From Cnuella takakiae (GTDB taxonomy: Bacteria; Bacteroidota; Bacteroidia; Chitinophagales; Chitinophagaceae): 64,000 nt of DNA. Below the pieces are notes generated by a model. It was not told the DNA's origin. It did no database searches and saw only the letters and a program-made list of their open reading frames with translations. The position numbers and the translations under genes were made by a program. This document shows positions 49,082 through 58,681 of this stretch, in pieces. The stretch spans positions 1,312,512 through 1,376,511 of the forward strand of contig NZ_MTFE01000010.1 of the NCBI RefSeq assembly GCF_001953305.1, in the 5' to 3' direction. Each line of letters opens with the position of its first letter. Position 1 is the first letter of the stretch.

Positions 49082-49492
49082 ACAGTAGCGCAACTAATGA
49101 CGGAAAGGTACAAGGAATCGAAGATGTACTACAGATGTAGTGAAAAAGCATTGAAAACGAAGGCTTTTTAGCACCAGATGTAGTAGGGATGTAGTATAAA
49201 ATGCAAGTGGGATGATGCAAGGAAGGTACTTTTGATGTTCGGCTGTACTGCAAAAATGCGGTTCTGGCCATACCGTTAACTGCGAATGCCTGTATATGAA
49301 ACCTGATTGCTTTTTTCGCTGGCTACTTTCACTTCCGCATAATAATGCTATTGCCGGCCGCCATTCTGGCAGCCAAGGCCCATGTGCCGGGTCTGCTGGG
49401 CCCAGTGCAATAGCATCTTCCTGGGCTTGTATAACCTGCATCTTTTTCCACGCCTTATTCCTTACTATTTCTTTTTATCAACAATCTGCTAT
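49082..49492 (+). other. Control region between the regulator and the PUL (411 bases)
   Basis: Holds the upstream regions of the minus-strand regulator and the plus-strand lipoprotein gene. The notable content is the GATGTAGT array (49123-49195). No reliable TAnnTTTG box was identified, so activation may depend on the regulator. Confidence 0.55.
49123..49195 (+). promoter_or_regulatory. Four GATGTAGT-type direct repeats in two pairs (candidate regulator sites)
   Basis: GATGTACT at 49123 and GATGTAGT at 49134, 49177 and 49188. In each pair the copies start exactly 11 bases apart, about one helical turn. The pairs are 54 bases apart (first to third copy). This is a classic arrangement for a dimeric HTH activator, and the neighbouring LuxR-type HTH protein is the natural candidate. 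Inference only. Confidence 0.7.
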
Positions 49493-50305
49493 ATGAAACT
49501 TAAATCGACTCCGACACACCTTACTGTTGGGCTGTTTGCTGCTTTCCTTTTGGCATCTGGCTGCTCCAAGGACGAAGGAACCCTTGGCAGCCCGGCAAAA
49601 GCTTCTTTTACGGCAACGCCTGTACCCGGCAGGGTTAACACCTTTGTCTTAGAAAGCACTTCCGAAAATGCATTTGCCTTCCAGTGGGATAAAGGCACAG
49701 GCAATTTTGTAAAAGGCAGCAAGATTGATACGGCTTATTTTCCTTTGAAGGGAAACTATACCATCAAGCTTCGGGCATTTGGAAGGGGCGGCTACGACAG
49801 CACCGGGCAGGCAGTAACGGCAACCGTTGATGATATTTTAAACGACCCCAATTTCAAGCTGTTGACTGCTAAAAGCTGGAAACTGGATCCCAATGGTGCC
49901 AATACCATTATTGTAGGTACAGAAAACAACCCGGCCGCATATTTTGGCGGCGGCCCGCTTTCCGATTGCCAGTTGGATGATTTGTATACGTTTTCCACTA
50001 CGCTTAAGCTGACCTACAACGCCAATGGGTCTACCTTCAATGCCGGGAACATTCAGCCGAACTATACCTGTAGCGGCGACCGCTCATTTGCCAACGCCAG
50101 CTATTTGTTTGACCCAAGAAAGCCCGCACAGGGTGCCGGTATTGCTTCTATCACACTGTCGGCCCCGGTACCCAACCAGTTTATTGGCGTAACAGATATT
50201 TCCTCCAACAATTACCGGATTATTTCTATTTCACCCACCGCCATGGTGCTGCGCTCTGGGCTGCCCGGCGAAACCGTGCACCAGTTCAAGTTTATAGCCC
50301 AATAA
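49493..50305 (+). CDS. Surface lipoprotein of the PUL with PKD-like domain
   Basis: 270 residues. The signal ends with LASGC (lipid Cys24), followed by SKDEGTLGSPAK, a typical surface-exposure leader in Bacteroidota. An N-terminal region (about 35-110) resembles a PKD/Ig-like fold (FTATPVPGR, FAFQWDKGTG, GNYTIKLRAFGRGGYDSTGQ). The C-terminal part (about 115-270) has the lipocalin-like character of small surface glycan-binding or inhibitor-type proteins (KSWKLDP, near 126-132). It starts the plus-strand PUL and probably binds glycan; not assigned to a named family. Confidence 0.78.
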   Translation: MKLKSTPTHLTVGLFAAFLLASGCSKDEGTLGSPAKASFTATPVPGRVNTFVLESTSENAFAFQWDKGTGNFVKGSKIDTAYFPLKGNYTIKLRAFGRGGYDSTGQAVTATVDDILNDPNFKLLTAKSWKLDPNGANTIIVGTENNPAAYFGGGPLSDCQLDDLYTFSTTLKLTYNANGSTFNAGNIQPNYTCSGDRSFANASYLFDPRKPAQGAGIASITLSAPVPNQFIGVTDISSNNYRIISISPTAMVLRSGLPGETVHQFKFIAQ

Positions 50306-50371
50306 GAATTACGCGCAGCAAGCCTTCGGGTTTGCCTATTACAACACAGTTAAACATTTTAAAAGCTGCAT

Positions 50372-53300
50372 ATGAATCTGAAAACCCTTTTTTTTTCAGC
50401 CATCCTGATGCTGTTGTGCTTCTTTGCAGAAGCGCAGGCACAGAATGTACCGGTAACCGGGCGTGTCACCCGCAAAACCAATGGGGAGCCGCTGTCCGGT
50501 GCCACCATTACCCTCAAAGGCAGTACTACTTATACTGTTTCCAATGATAGCGGAGTGTATACTATTTCCGTTCCGCGCAACGGCTCCTCGCTGCTGGTGT
50601 CTTACACAGGCATGGCTAATCAGGAAGTGCCGGTTAACGGCGCAAGCGTGGTTAACATCGTACTCGACGAAATAGCCACTTCTATGAACGAAGTAGTGGT
50701 GGTGGGATACGGTCGGCAACGCCGGGGCAATGTAACCGGTGCCATTGCTACGGTAAACAGCAAGGAACTGACGCAAAGCCCCGTAGCTGATATGAGTACT
50801 GCGCTGCAGGGACGTGTGCCTGGCATCATCAGCAAGCAGGCATCGGGCGAACCCGGTGCCGATGCGGCCGCCCTGTACATCCGTGGTAACTCCACTTTCG
50901 CGGGCAGCATGCAACCCTTGTTTGTGGTGGACGGTATTGTGCGGGATCAGCGCGACTTTTCGCAACTGGATCCCAACGAGATTGAATCGGTGAGCGTGTT
51001 GAAAGATGCTTCTTCTGCTGCCATCTTTGGGGTGAAAGGTGCCAACGGCGTTATTCTGGTGACCACCAAAAGGGGCCGCTCCGGCAAAATATCTACCAAC
51101 TACTCCTTTAACTATGGCATACAAAAAGTAACCAGGTTCAACGACAACCTGGGCGCTTATGAATATGCCACCTTGCTGAACGAGGCGCTTTTGAACGATA
51201 ACCTGCCGTTGGCCTTTACCAACGAGCAGATTGAAAAATACCGCACCGGTGCCGATCCGGTGTTGTACCCAAATACCGACTGGCAGCGTTTGGTACTGGG
51301 CGGCAACGCACCGCAGATGCAGCACAATCTTTCCTTCAACGGTGGCTCCGACAAGGTGCGGTATTTTGCCTCACTGGGCTACCTGGATCAGGATGGCTTG
51401 TACAAGTCGTTGAACTACAAACGCTATAATGTGCGCACCAACCTGGACATGCAGGTTACCCGTACCACCAAGTTCTCGGTGGACATTTCGGGCCGCATTG
51501 AAGACCGCACAGCGCCCACTACCGGTATTTCCGGCATCTTTGAACATACTACCCGCAACCCGCCCACCATTCCTGCTTATTATAATGGTGTAGGTTATGC
51601 GCAGGTAGGTTCCTATGTAAACACGCTGCGGGCCATTGACCCTGCCGCTGGCTACAACGACAACGAAGCCACGGTGCTGCTCTCAACCTTCCAGTTGGAA
51701 CAGCAGATTCCATGGGTAAAAGGTCTTTCGCTGAAAGGCGTACTTGCTTACGACAAACGTTTTTTCTACAATAAGCGGTTTAGCGATAACGTATATGTAT
51801 ATACCGCCAACCCGGCTAACCCAACGGGCTACGACCGTTCGGCTTATCAGAACCCCAGCGTAGGCGAAAGTTTTACGCAGGTGCGGGCCACCGAACTGCA
51901 AGGTCATATCAATTATGAAAACAGGTTTGGCAAGCACGGTGTTTCAGCGCTTGTATTGCTGCTGCAGAAAGAATCGCCTTCTAATGGATTCAATGCCTCC
52001 CGCTCGGGTTACGAGTTTTCTACGTTTGACGTACTGGACCAAGGACCAGCTACCAACCCTGCCGGTGTAATTACGGAAACCATTGGCGGATGGAAAGACC
52101 GTACCGCGCTGCGCAGTGCCGCTGCCCGGGTAAACTATGATTATGACAACCGCTTCTTATTTCAGGCCAGCCTGCGCCGTGATCAGTCGGAGAACTTTGC
52201 GCCTGATGTACGTACCGGTTATTTCCCTGCATTTTCTGCCGGATGGGTACTTTCGAACGAGAAATTCATGGATGCTACTGATTCCTGGCTCAGCTATCTG
52301 AAAATCAAGGGATCCTGGGGTAAGTTGGGAAGCGATGCCCTTGGCAGCGGTGCCCGCTTTCTGTACCTGGCCAGGTATGGTTCTGTGGCGGCAAACTACG
52401 CCATTGGTGGTACCGTGGTGCCTGGCTTGAACCCCACCGCCGCTAACCCGCTGGTAAGTTGGGAAAGTTCGACAAAATCGGATGTGGGTTTTGAAGCACG
52501 TCTTTTTAACGGGCTGTTTGGTCTGGAGGTAGACTTATTTAAAGAACACCGTACAAATATCCTGGCTACCCGCTCTGCGCAGATTCCTGCAACTTTCGGC
52601 GGACCGCTGCCGGCCGAGAACATCGGTGAAACCGAAAACCGCGGCGTGGAAATTTCAATCAACCACGACAAACGCATCAGCAAAGACCTGTCGTACAGTG
52701 TCCGTGCAAACCTGACGCTGACCAACAACAAGATCATCTATGCCGCCCAGGCCAATAATGTGCCCGACGCTTTTAAAGTGGCTGGTCATCCCATTGGCTC
52801 TTATTTTGGTTACAAAGCCATCGGTATTCTTCGCGACTCGGCTGCTTTCAAGGCCTACGGTAAGCAGACACAGTATCCCGTTCAACTCGGCGATATTATG
52901 TATGAGGATGTAAACAATGATGGAAAGATCGACAATGCCGACCGGCAGTTCTTGAGCACTGGTCCCGTGCCTTTGGCAGTGTATGGTATTTCCGGTGGTA
53001 TCAACTTCAAAGGTCTTGAACTGAACTTCCTGTTCCAGGGCGCTGCCAAAACAAATATGCAGCTAACCAACAATGCCGGATTTGCATTCTTTAATGGTGG
53101 CCGTGTTACAAGCGAGTGGCTTGACCGCTGGACGCCGGACAACCCGAATGCAGCATTCCCGCGCTTGTCTACCAACGCCACTGCCAGCACCAACAACTAC
53201 CAGATTCCTGGTGCCCCGCCGTATGGAATTGGTGCCAACAGCTTCTGGATTCAGGATGCTTCTTACCTGCGCCTGAAAAACGTAGAGCTGGCTTATACAT

Positions 53301-53476
53301 TCAAGCCTGTCTTTCTGTCGAAAGTGGGTGTGAGTCAATTGCGGGTATACGCAACAGGTCAGAACCTGGCAACCTTTACCAATATCCGGAACGTAGACCC
53401 CGAGAACACAGACGCTGGTGGCTGGTACTATCCAGTGCAGTCGGTATACAACTTTGGTGTAAACCTCCAGTTTTGA
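50372..53476 (+). CDS. SusC/RagA family TonB-linked outer-membrane transporter
   Basis: Imports oligosaccharides across the outer membrane using TonB energy. A signal peptide (residues 1-23), a carboxypeptidase-D-like domain (about 27-105, PVTGRVTRKTNGEPLSGATI), the TonB-box/plug region (NEVVVVGYGRQRRGNVTGAI, about 107-126) and the plug motif DPNEIESVSVLKDASSAAIFG (about 198-218, read as DPNEIESVSVLKDAS and SAAIFG) precede a 22-strand barrel ending in NFGVNLQF. 1034 residues. Followed after 42 bases by SusD. Confidence 0.96.
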   Translation: MNLKTLFFSAILMLLCFFAEAQAQNVPVTGRVTRKTNGEPLSGATITLKGSTTYTVSNDSGVYTISVPRNGSSLLVSYTGMANQEVPVNGASVVNIVLDEIATSMNEVVVVGYGRQRRGNVTGAIATVNSKELTQSPVADMSTALQGRVPGIISKQASGEPGADAAALYIRGNSTFAGSMQPLFVVDGIVRDQRDFSQLDPNEIESVSVLKDASSAAIFGVKGANGVILVTTKRGRSGKISTNYSFNYGIQKVTRFNDNLGAYEYATLLNEALLNDNLPLAFTNEQIEKYRTGADPVLYPNTDWQRLVLGGNAPQMQHNLSFNGGSDKVRYFASLGYLDQDGLYKSLNYKRYNVRTNLDMQVTRTTKFSVDISGRIEDRTAPTTGISGIFEHTTRNPPTIPAYYNGVGYAQVGSYVNTLRAIDPAAGYNDNEATVLLSTFQLEQQIPWVKGLSLKGVLAYDKRFFYNKRFSDNVYVYTANPANPTGYDRSAYQNPSVGESFTQVRATELQGHINYENRFGKHGVSALVLLLQKESPSNGFNASRSGYEFSTFDVLDQGPATNPAGVITETIGGWKDRTALRSAAARVNYDYDNRFLFQASLRRDQSENFAPDVRTGYFPAFSAGWVLSNEKFMDATDSWLSYLKIKGSWGKLGSDALGSGARFLYLARYGSVAANYAIGGTVVPGLNPTAANPLVSWESSTKSDVGFEARLFNGLFGLEVDLFKEHRTNILATRSAQIPATFGGPLPAENIGETENRGVEISINHDKRISKDLSYSVRANLTLTNNKIIYAAQANNVPDAFKVAGHPIGSYFGYKAIGILRDSAAFKAYGKQTQYPVQLGDIMYEDVNNDGKIDNADRQFLSTGPVPLAVYGISGGINFKGLELNFLFQGAAKTNMQLTNNAGFAFFNGGRVTSEWLDRWTPDNPNAAFPRLSTNATASTNNYQIPGAPPYGIGANSFWIQDASYLRLKNVELAYTFKPVFLSKVGVSQLRVYATGQNLATFTNIRNVDPENTDAGGWYYPVQSVYNFGVNLQF

Positions 53477-53518
53477 TTTTTGGCCAACTGTAAATAACTA
53501 CTATCAACAAACGATTTT

Positions 53519-55192
53519 ATGATTGTTAATAAACTGAAACAATTTGCATCCTTGCTGCTGGTTGTGGTGCTGGCCGGTTCCTGTAAAAAGGACCTGCTTG
53601 ACATCAAGCCAAGCGATGCCTTGTCGGATGCCGACGTGTGGACCGATTTACAATATGTGAACCGATTCTTGAATAACATATATGGAACCCTCCCCAGTGG
53701 CTTTGCCCGTGCCGACCAGGGCGTAGCCAACGGATGGGCGCGTGGCATGAGTGCCTTTGCCATGGCTACCGACGATGCCGAAGCCAACAACCTGGCAGCT
53801 TCTACACATACCCTAAACCAGGGCGTGATCCCCACTACCTGGGGCTACTCCGAGGACATGTGGAACCAGCACTACGCAATAATTCGTAAATGCAATATCC
53901 TGTTGGGAAGGATTGACGAAGTGCCTGGCGAAGCTACCCTGAAGGCCCGCATGAAAGGCGAAGCACAGTTTCTGCGGGCATTTGCCTACGAGGAACTGAT
54001 CAAGTGCTTTGGCGGCGTGCCCCTGATTTTAACCGCCGGAACGCCTGATGAAGCGATTGTTGCCCGCAACTCCTACGAGGAGTGTGTAACCCAGATTATT
54101 GCAGATTGCGATGCAGCGGCTGCAAACTTGTCCGCAACTTACCCGGCCTCCGAAATGGGCCGTGCTACCAAGGTTGCTGCGCTTTCCCTTAAAGCACGGG
54201 TACTCCTTTATCGTGCCAGCCCCTTGAATAATACCAGCAGCAGTGCAGCACTCTGGAAGCAAGCTGCCGATGCAGCAAAAGCGGTAATGGCATTTGGCCC
54301 TGCTCCGGGCAGCGGCGACTATGGCCTGCACCCCGATTATTACAAAACCTTTATTGACAAGGTGGGCAACAAGGAAATCATTTTTGCACGCAAATTTCAA
54401 AATCCCAACGTACAGCCAAGCGATGGTGCCCGTGCCAAATGGTATATGAGCGTGCCGGGTGTAGGCGATGGTGCCTGGGGCAGCTTTTCGCCCACCCAAA
54501 ACCTGGTGGACGCTTACGAAATGAAAAATGGTAAGCCTATCAGCGATCCTTCGTCTGGCTACAATCCACAGGATCCTTATAAAGACCGGGACAGCCGACT
54601 GGATAAATCGGTATTGCACCAGGGCTCTAAGTATAAGATGGGCGTGATCATTGAAACTTACCGCGGTGGCAACACCAACAACTCCAACCGCCTGGATAGC
54701 TCCAAGACCGGTTATGGTTTGCTGAAAATGGTGGATACTTCCAAGTATGGCGCTGCCGGTGGTGCAGACAACGACTGGATTTTCATCCGCTATGCCGAAG
54801 TGCTGTTGAATTATGCCGAAGCGCAAAACGAAGCAGTTGGTCCCGATGCATCGGTGTACGATGCAATAAACCAGGTGCGTGCCCGCTCGGGCCAGCCTGC
54901 GCTTTTCGGTTTGTCGCAGGCCGACCTGCGCGAACGCATTCGCAATGAACGCAGGGTAGAACTTTCTTTTGAAGAGCACCGGTTTTTTGATGTGCGCCGC
55001 TGGAAGCTTGGATCGGCATTATTCGAAGAACCGATCCGCAAGGTAAGCATCACCCGTAATCCTGACGGTACCTTTAGTTATGCTTACCCCGTATGGGAAG
55101 ACCGCACTTTTAAAGATTTCCAAAACCTGATGCCTATTCCGCAATCGGAGATTGACCGCAACGCCCAGTTGGTTCAAAACCCGGGGTACTAG
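53519..55192 (+). CDS. SusD/RagB family nutrient-binding lipoprotein
   Basis: Surface lid that binds glycan above the SusC barrel. Lipobox LAGSC with Cys22, then KKDLLDIKPSDALSD, the usual start of mature SusD. TPR-like helices include MKGEAQFLRAFAYEELIKCFGG (about 144-165, read as MKGEAQFLRAFAY and EELIKCFGG). The C-terminus has FIRYAEVLLNYAEAQNE, a family hallmark, and ERRVELSFEEHRFFDVRRWK (about 479-498). 557 residues. Partner of the preceding SusC; a terminator follows. Confidence 0.96.
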   Translation: MIVNKLKQFASLLLVVVLAGSCKKDLLDIKPSDALSDADVWTDLQYVNRFLNNIYGTLPSGFARADQGVANGWARGMSAFAMATDDAEANNLAASTHTLNQGVIPTTWGYSEDMWNQHYAIIRKCNILLGRIDEVPGEATLKARMKGEAQFLRAFAYEELIKCFGGVPLILTAGTPDEAIVARNSYEECVTQIIADCDAAAANLSATYPASEMGRATKVAALSLKARVLLYRASPLNNTSSSAALWKQAADAAKAVMAFGPAPGSGDYGLHPDYYKTFIDKVGNKEIIFARKFQNPNVQPSDGARAKWYMSVPGVGDGAWGSFSPTQNLVDAYEMKNGKPISDPSSGYNPQDPYKDRDSRLDKSVLHQGSKYKMGVIIETYRGGNTNNSNRLDSSKTGYGLLKMVDTSKYGAAGGADNDWIFIRYAEVLLNYAEAQNEAVGPDASVYDAINQVRARSGQPALFGLSQADLRERIRNERRVELSFEEHRFFDVRRWKLGSALFEEPIRKVSITRNPDGTFSYAYPVWEDRTFKDFQNLMPIPQSEIDRNAQLVQNPGY

Positions 55193-55211
55193 TTTCAGCT
55201 TTTTATGTATC

Positions 55212-55243
55212 ATGGACTTCGGCGCTTGCCGGAGTCCATTTCT
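55212..55243 (+). terminator. Rho-independent terminator after susD
   Basis: The stem ATGGACTTCGGC (55212-55223) pairs with 55228-55239 (11 of 12 Watson-Crick plus one G-T) around GCTT, then TTCTATCTTT. Probably partial, allowing less transcription of the following enzyme genes. Confidence 0.75.
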
Positions 55244-55266
55244 ATCTTTATCTGCACTGATTGTTT

Positions 55267-58200
55267 ATGCCGAAACGTGTTGTACTGATTTCTTTTCTTT
55301 TATGTGTCCTGGTTGCCTGCCGGCAGCAGCATACCTTATTTGAAAAGCTGCCCGAAAGTGAAACGGGTATTAATTTTACAAACACCATCACGGAAGACCA
55401 GGCGCAAAACGTATTTACTTACCAATATTATTACAATGGCAACGGCGTAGCCATTGGCGACATCAACAACGACGGCCTTGCCGATGTTTTTTTTACCGGC
55501 AATAAAACACCCTCCAAACTATACCTCAACAAAGGCGGTTTTCGCTTTGAAGATATTACGGCAACAGCCGGTGTAGCGGGCAAAGACGCCTGGCGCACCG
55601 GTGCCAATATGGTAGATATCAACGGTGATGGTCTGCTCGATATTTACGTTTGTTATTCGGGCTTTGGCTCCGATACCGACCGCGCCAACCAGTTGTTTAT
55701 CAACCAGGGCACGGGGAAAAATGGTGTTCCTTCTTTTTCTGAACAAGCTGCGGCTTACGGTATTGATGCTCCAGGTACCTACACCAGCCAGGCGGCATTT
55801 TTCGATTTTGACCAGGATGGCGATTTAGATATGTTTTTGCTGAACCATGCCGCCGAGTTTTATTCTCCTTTTTTCAACACTACCCACCTCCGCAATTTGC
55901 GCCATCCTAAATATGGCAACCGGCTTTATCGCAACGATGCGGGTAAATTTTCAGATATCAGCGCCAGCGCCGGCATTTACGGCAGTGGCCTCAATTTCGG
56001 CCTGGGTATCGCAATCAGCGATATCAATAACGATGGCCTGTCCGATATTTTGGTGAGCAACGATTTTCACGAGCAGGATTTCTGTTACCTCAATAAAGGC
56101 GACGGCACTTTTAAAGAGATTGCCCAGCAGGCATTTCCGCACATGAGCCGCAATACCATGGGCCTCGACATAGCCGATTACAACAACGACCTGCTGCCCG
56201 ATGTGGTGACGATGGACATGCTGCCCGAAACAAATTACCGCCAGAAAATATTGCAGGGCCCCGACGAGTACGACAAATACACCCTGATGGTAGACAGCGG
56301 CTACGGGCACCAAAACAACCGCAACGTGCTGCAACTGAACCGTGGCAGCGACGCTAACGGCATGCCTGTTTTCAGCGAGATCGGCCAACTGGCCGGCGTG
56401 TCGAATACCGACTGGAGCTGGGCCGCTCTTTTCGCTGATTTGGATAACGATGGCTGGAAAGACCTGTTTATAACTAACGGCTACCTGCGGGAATCCACCA
56501 ACCTTGATTTCATGAAGTATCAGGTGGCTGAAGCGTACCAGCAGGCCGTGACAAAAGGCCTCGACGTTTCCACCAGGGAAAGCTACGAACGCAATATGCC
56601 CCTGTACGACCTGGTACAGAAAATGCCTTCCACCAAAATCAGCAACTATGCCTTTCGCAACAGCGGCGACCTTCGGTTTACCGACGAAAGCAAAGCCTGG
56701 GGTCTCGATGAGCCCGGTGTAAGCAATGGCGCGGCCTATGCAGATTTGGACAATGATGGCGACCTCGACCTCATTGTGTGCAACAACAACGATCCGGCTT
56801 GGGTGTATCGAAACAACACGGACAGGCAAAAGGAAAATAACTTCATCAGGATAAAGCTCACCGGCAGCAAAGGCAATACGTTTGGCCTGGGTGCAAAAGT
56901 GGTTGTAACTACGGTATCGGGCAGCCAGCTTCAGGAGCAATACCCCGTGCGGGGCTACCAGTCCTCGGTAGATTATGTGCTCAATTTTGGTTTGGGAAAA
57001 GAAAAGGAGGTTAAGGAAGTAAAAGTGCTGTGGCCGCGTGGCGGTGTGTCGGTGCTCCGCAATCCGGCCATCAATAAGGCACACTTGATTAAGGAACAGC
57101 AGCGGAGCGAAAGCCAGACTCCTGAAAAGGCTACCCCTGCATTTTTTACCGATGTAACCCCCACCAGCGGGCTCAGGTTCCGGCACCAGGAAAACGAGTT
57201 TGTTGATTTTAAAAGAGAATACCTTATTCCGTACCAGCTTTCGCGCCAGGGTGCCCGGATGAGCAAGGGCGATGTAAACGGCGATGGCCTTGAGGATGTG
57301 TACATTGGCGGCGCTGCCGAACAAAGCGGCGCCCTGTTTCTGCAAACTGCCGATGGGCGTTTTGTAAAGGGAAGTGAAAAGCCTTGGCAATCCGACGCCA
57401 TTTATGAAGATGTTGGTTCCCTGTTTTTGGACGCCGATAGAGACGGCGATCTCGACCTGTACGTGGTAAGCGGCGGAAGCGAGTGGTCGGGAGCAGTACC
57501 GGGCCTGCAGGACCGATTATATGAAAACGACGGAAAGGGCAATTTCAGGCGCCAGCCCCTTGCGCTGCCCCGGGAAGCGTTTAGCGGCAGTTGTGTAACG
57601 GCTGCGGATTTTGATAAAGACGGCGACCTCGACCTGTTTGTAGGCGCCCGCTCTATTCCAGGCCGATACCCGTTTAGCGAAGGCAATATGATCCTGCGCA
57701 ACGACGGCGGTGCGCAAGGCCTCAAGTTTACCGACGTTACTGATGGCTTAGCGGGTGTACATTTTACCAACACAGGCATGGTAACGGATGCAACATGGTC
57801 CGATATAGACAAGGATGGTTGGATGGACCTGATAGTGGTAGGCGACTGGATGCCTGTTAAAATTTACCGCAACGAGCAGGGCAAAAAGCTAAGCGACATT
57901 ACTGCAAAATGGGGCCTGGAAAAAACAGGCGGCTGGTGGTGCAAGATCCTTCCTGCTGATGTGGATAAAGATGGCGATGTTGATTTTATTGTGGGCAACG
58001 CCGGTACCAACTCGCAGTTCCGGGCAAATGAGCAGGAGCCGCTTATTACTTATGCCGGACCTTTTGCTCCCGATGGTTCGATCGTGCCCCTGATGACTTA
58101 TTATGTTCAGCATGCCAGCTATCCGTTCAACTCCCGCGATGAGGTGGTGGAAAAAATGCCGGCACTGAACAAGCGCTTTTTGCGCTACGCCGATTTTGCC

Positions 58201-58632
58201 AATGCCACCATCAACGACATCCTCTCGCCTGAGCAGCTGGCCGCAGCGGCCAAGCTGTACATCTACAACACACAGTCTTCCTTGCTGATTAATGAAGGCA
58301 GCCGCTTTTCCCTCAAACCCCTGCCATTGGAAGCGCAGTTTAGCATGGCCAACGGCATATTGTACAAAGACTTTACCGGCGATGGGAAAGAAGACATTCT
58401 GCTTACCGGCAATTTTTATCCCTTCAGGGTGCAGCAGGGGCGGTCCGATGCCAGCATCGGCTCTTTGCTCATGGGTAATGGAAAAGGAAGTTTTACGCCG
58501 GTAGCTGCTTCAAAAAGCGGGCTGCTGGTTAAGGGTGATGTGCGGGATATGCTGGAACTAAACGGCGGCAAAAAAACGTGGATTGTAGTATCAAAGAACA
58601 ACGATTCGGTTCAGGTACTGTCCCGCAACTGA
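55267..58632 (+). CDS. FG-GAP/VCBS-repeat lipoprotein with ASPIC/UnbV domain
   Basis: 1121 residues. Lipobox LVAC (Cys18). Repeated Ca-binding-like FG-GAP blades recur: GDINNDGLADVFFTGNK (about 61-77), VDINGDGLLDIYVCYSG (about 117-133) and ADLDNDGDLDLIVCNNND (about 490-507). A central ASPIC/UnbV domain (about 525-605) has FGLGAKVVVTT and GYQSSVDYVLNFGLG. A second set of blades follows (about 665-1110, GDVNGDGLEDVYIGGA). It probably folds into large beta-propellers on the cell surface. Ligand and role are unknown, though such genes often sit beside SusC/SusD pairs. Confidence 0.9.
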   Translation: MPKRVVLISFLLCVLVACRQQHTLFEKLPESETGINFTNTITEDQAQNVFTYQYYYNGNGVAIGDINNDGLADVFFTGNKTPSKLYLNKGGFRFEDITATAGVAGKDAWRTGANMVDINGDGLLDIYVCYSGFGSDTDRANQLFINQGTGKNGVPSFSEQAAAYGIDAPGTYTSQAAFFDFDQDGDLDMFLLNHAAEFYSPFFNTTHLRNLRHPKYGNRLYRNDAGKFSDISASAGIYGSGLNFGLGIAISDINNDGLSDILVSNDFHEQDFCYLNKGDGTFKEIAQQAFPHMSRNTMGLDIADYNNDLLPDVVTMDMLPETNYRQKILQGPDEYDKYTLMVDSGYGHQNNRNVLQLNRGSDANGMPVFSEIGQLAGVSNTDWSWAALFADLDNDGWKDLFITNGYLRESTNLDFMKYQVAEAYQQAVTKGLDVSTRESYERNMPLYDLVQKMPSTKISNYAFRNSGDLRFTDESKAWGLDEPGVSNGAAYADLDNDGDLDLIVCNNNDPAWVYRNNTDRQKENNFIRIKLTGSKGNTFGLGAKVVVTTVSGSQLQEQYPVRGYQSSVDYVLNFGLGKEKEVKEVKVLWPRGGVSVLRNPAINKAHLIKEQQRSESQTPEKATPAFFTDVTPTSGLRFRHQENEFVDFKREYLIPYQLSRQGARMSKGDVNGDGLEDVYIGGAAEQSGALFLQTADGRFVKGSEKPWQSDAIYEDVGSLFLDADRDGDLDLYVVSGGSEWSGAVPGLQDRLYENDGKGNFRRQPLALPREAFSGSCVTAADFDKDGDLDLFVGARSIPGRYPFSEGNMILRNDGGAQGLKFTDVTDGLAGVHFTNTGMVTDATWSDIDKDGWMDLIVVGDWMPVKIYRNEQGKKLSDITAKWGLEKTGGWWCKILPADVDKDGDVDFIVGNAGTNSQFRANEQEPLITYAGPFAPDGSIVPLMTYYVQHASYPFNSRDEVVEKMPALNKRFLRYADFANATINDILSPEQLAAAAKLYIYNTQSSLLINEGSRFSLKPLPLEAQFSMANGILYKDFTGDGKEDILLTGNFYPFRVQQGRSDASIGSLLMGNGKGSFTPVAASKSGLLVKGDVRDMLELNGGKKTWIVVSKNNDSVQVLSRN

Positions 58633-58681
58633 TTAAATAATAAGACATAGCTAAAACAAAGCAAGATCTGGTTTACCGTTT

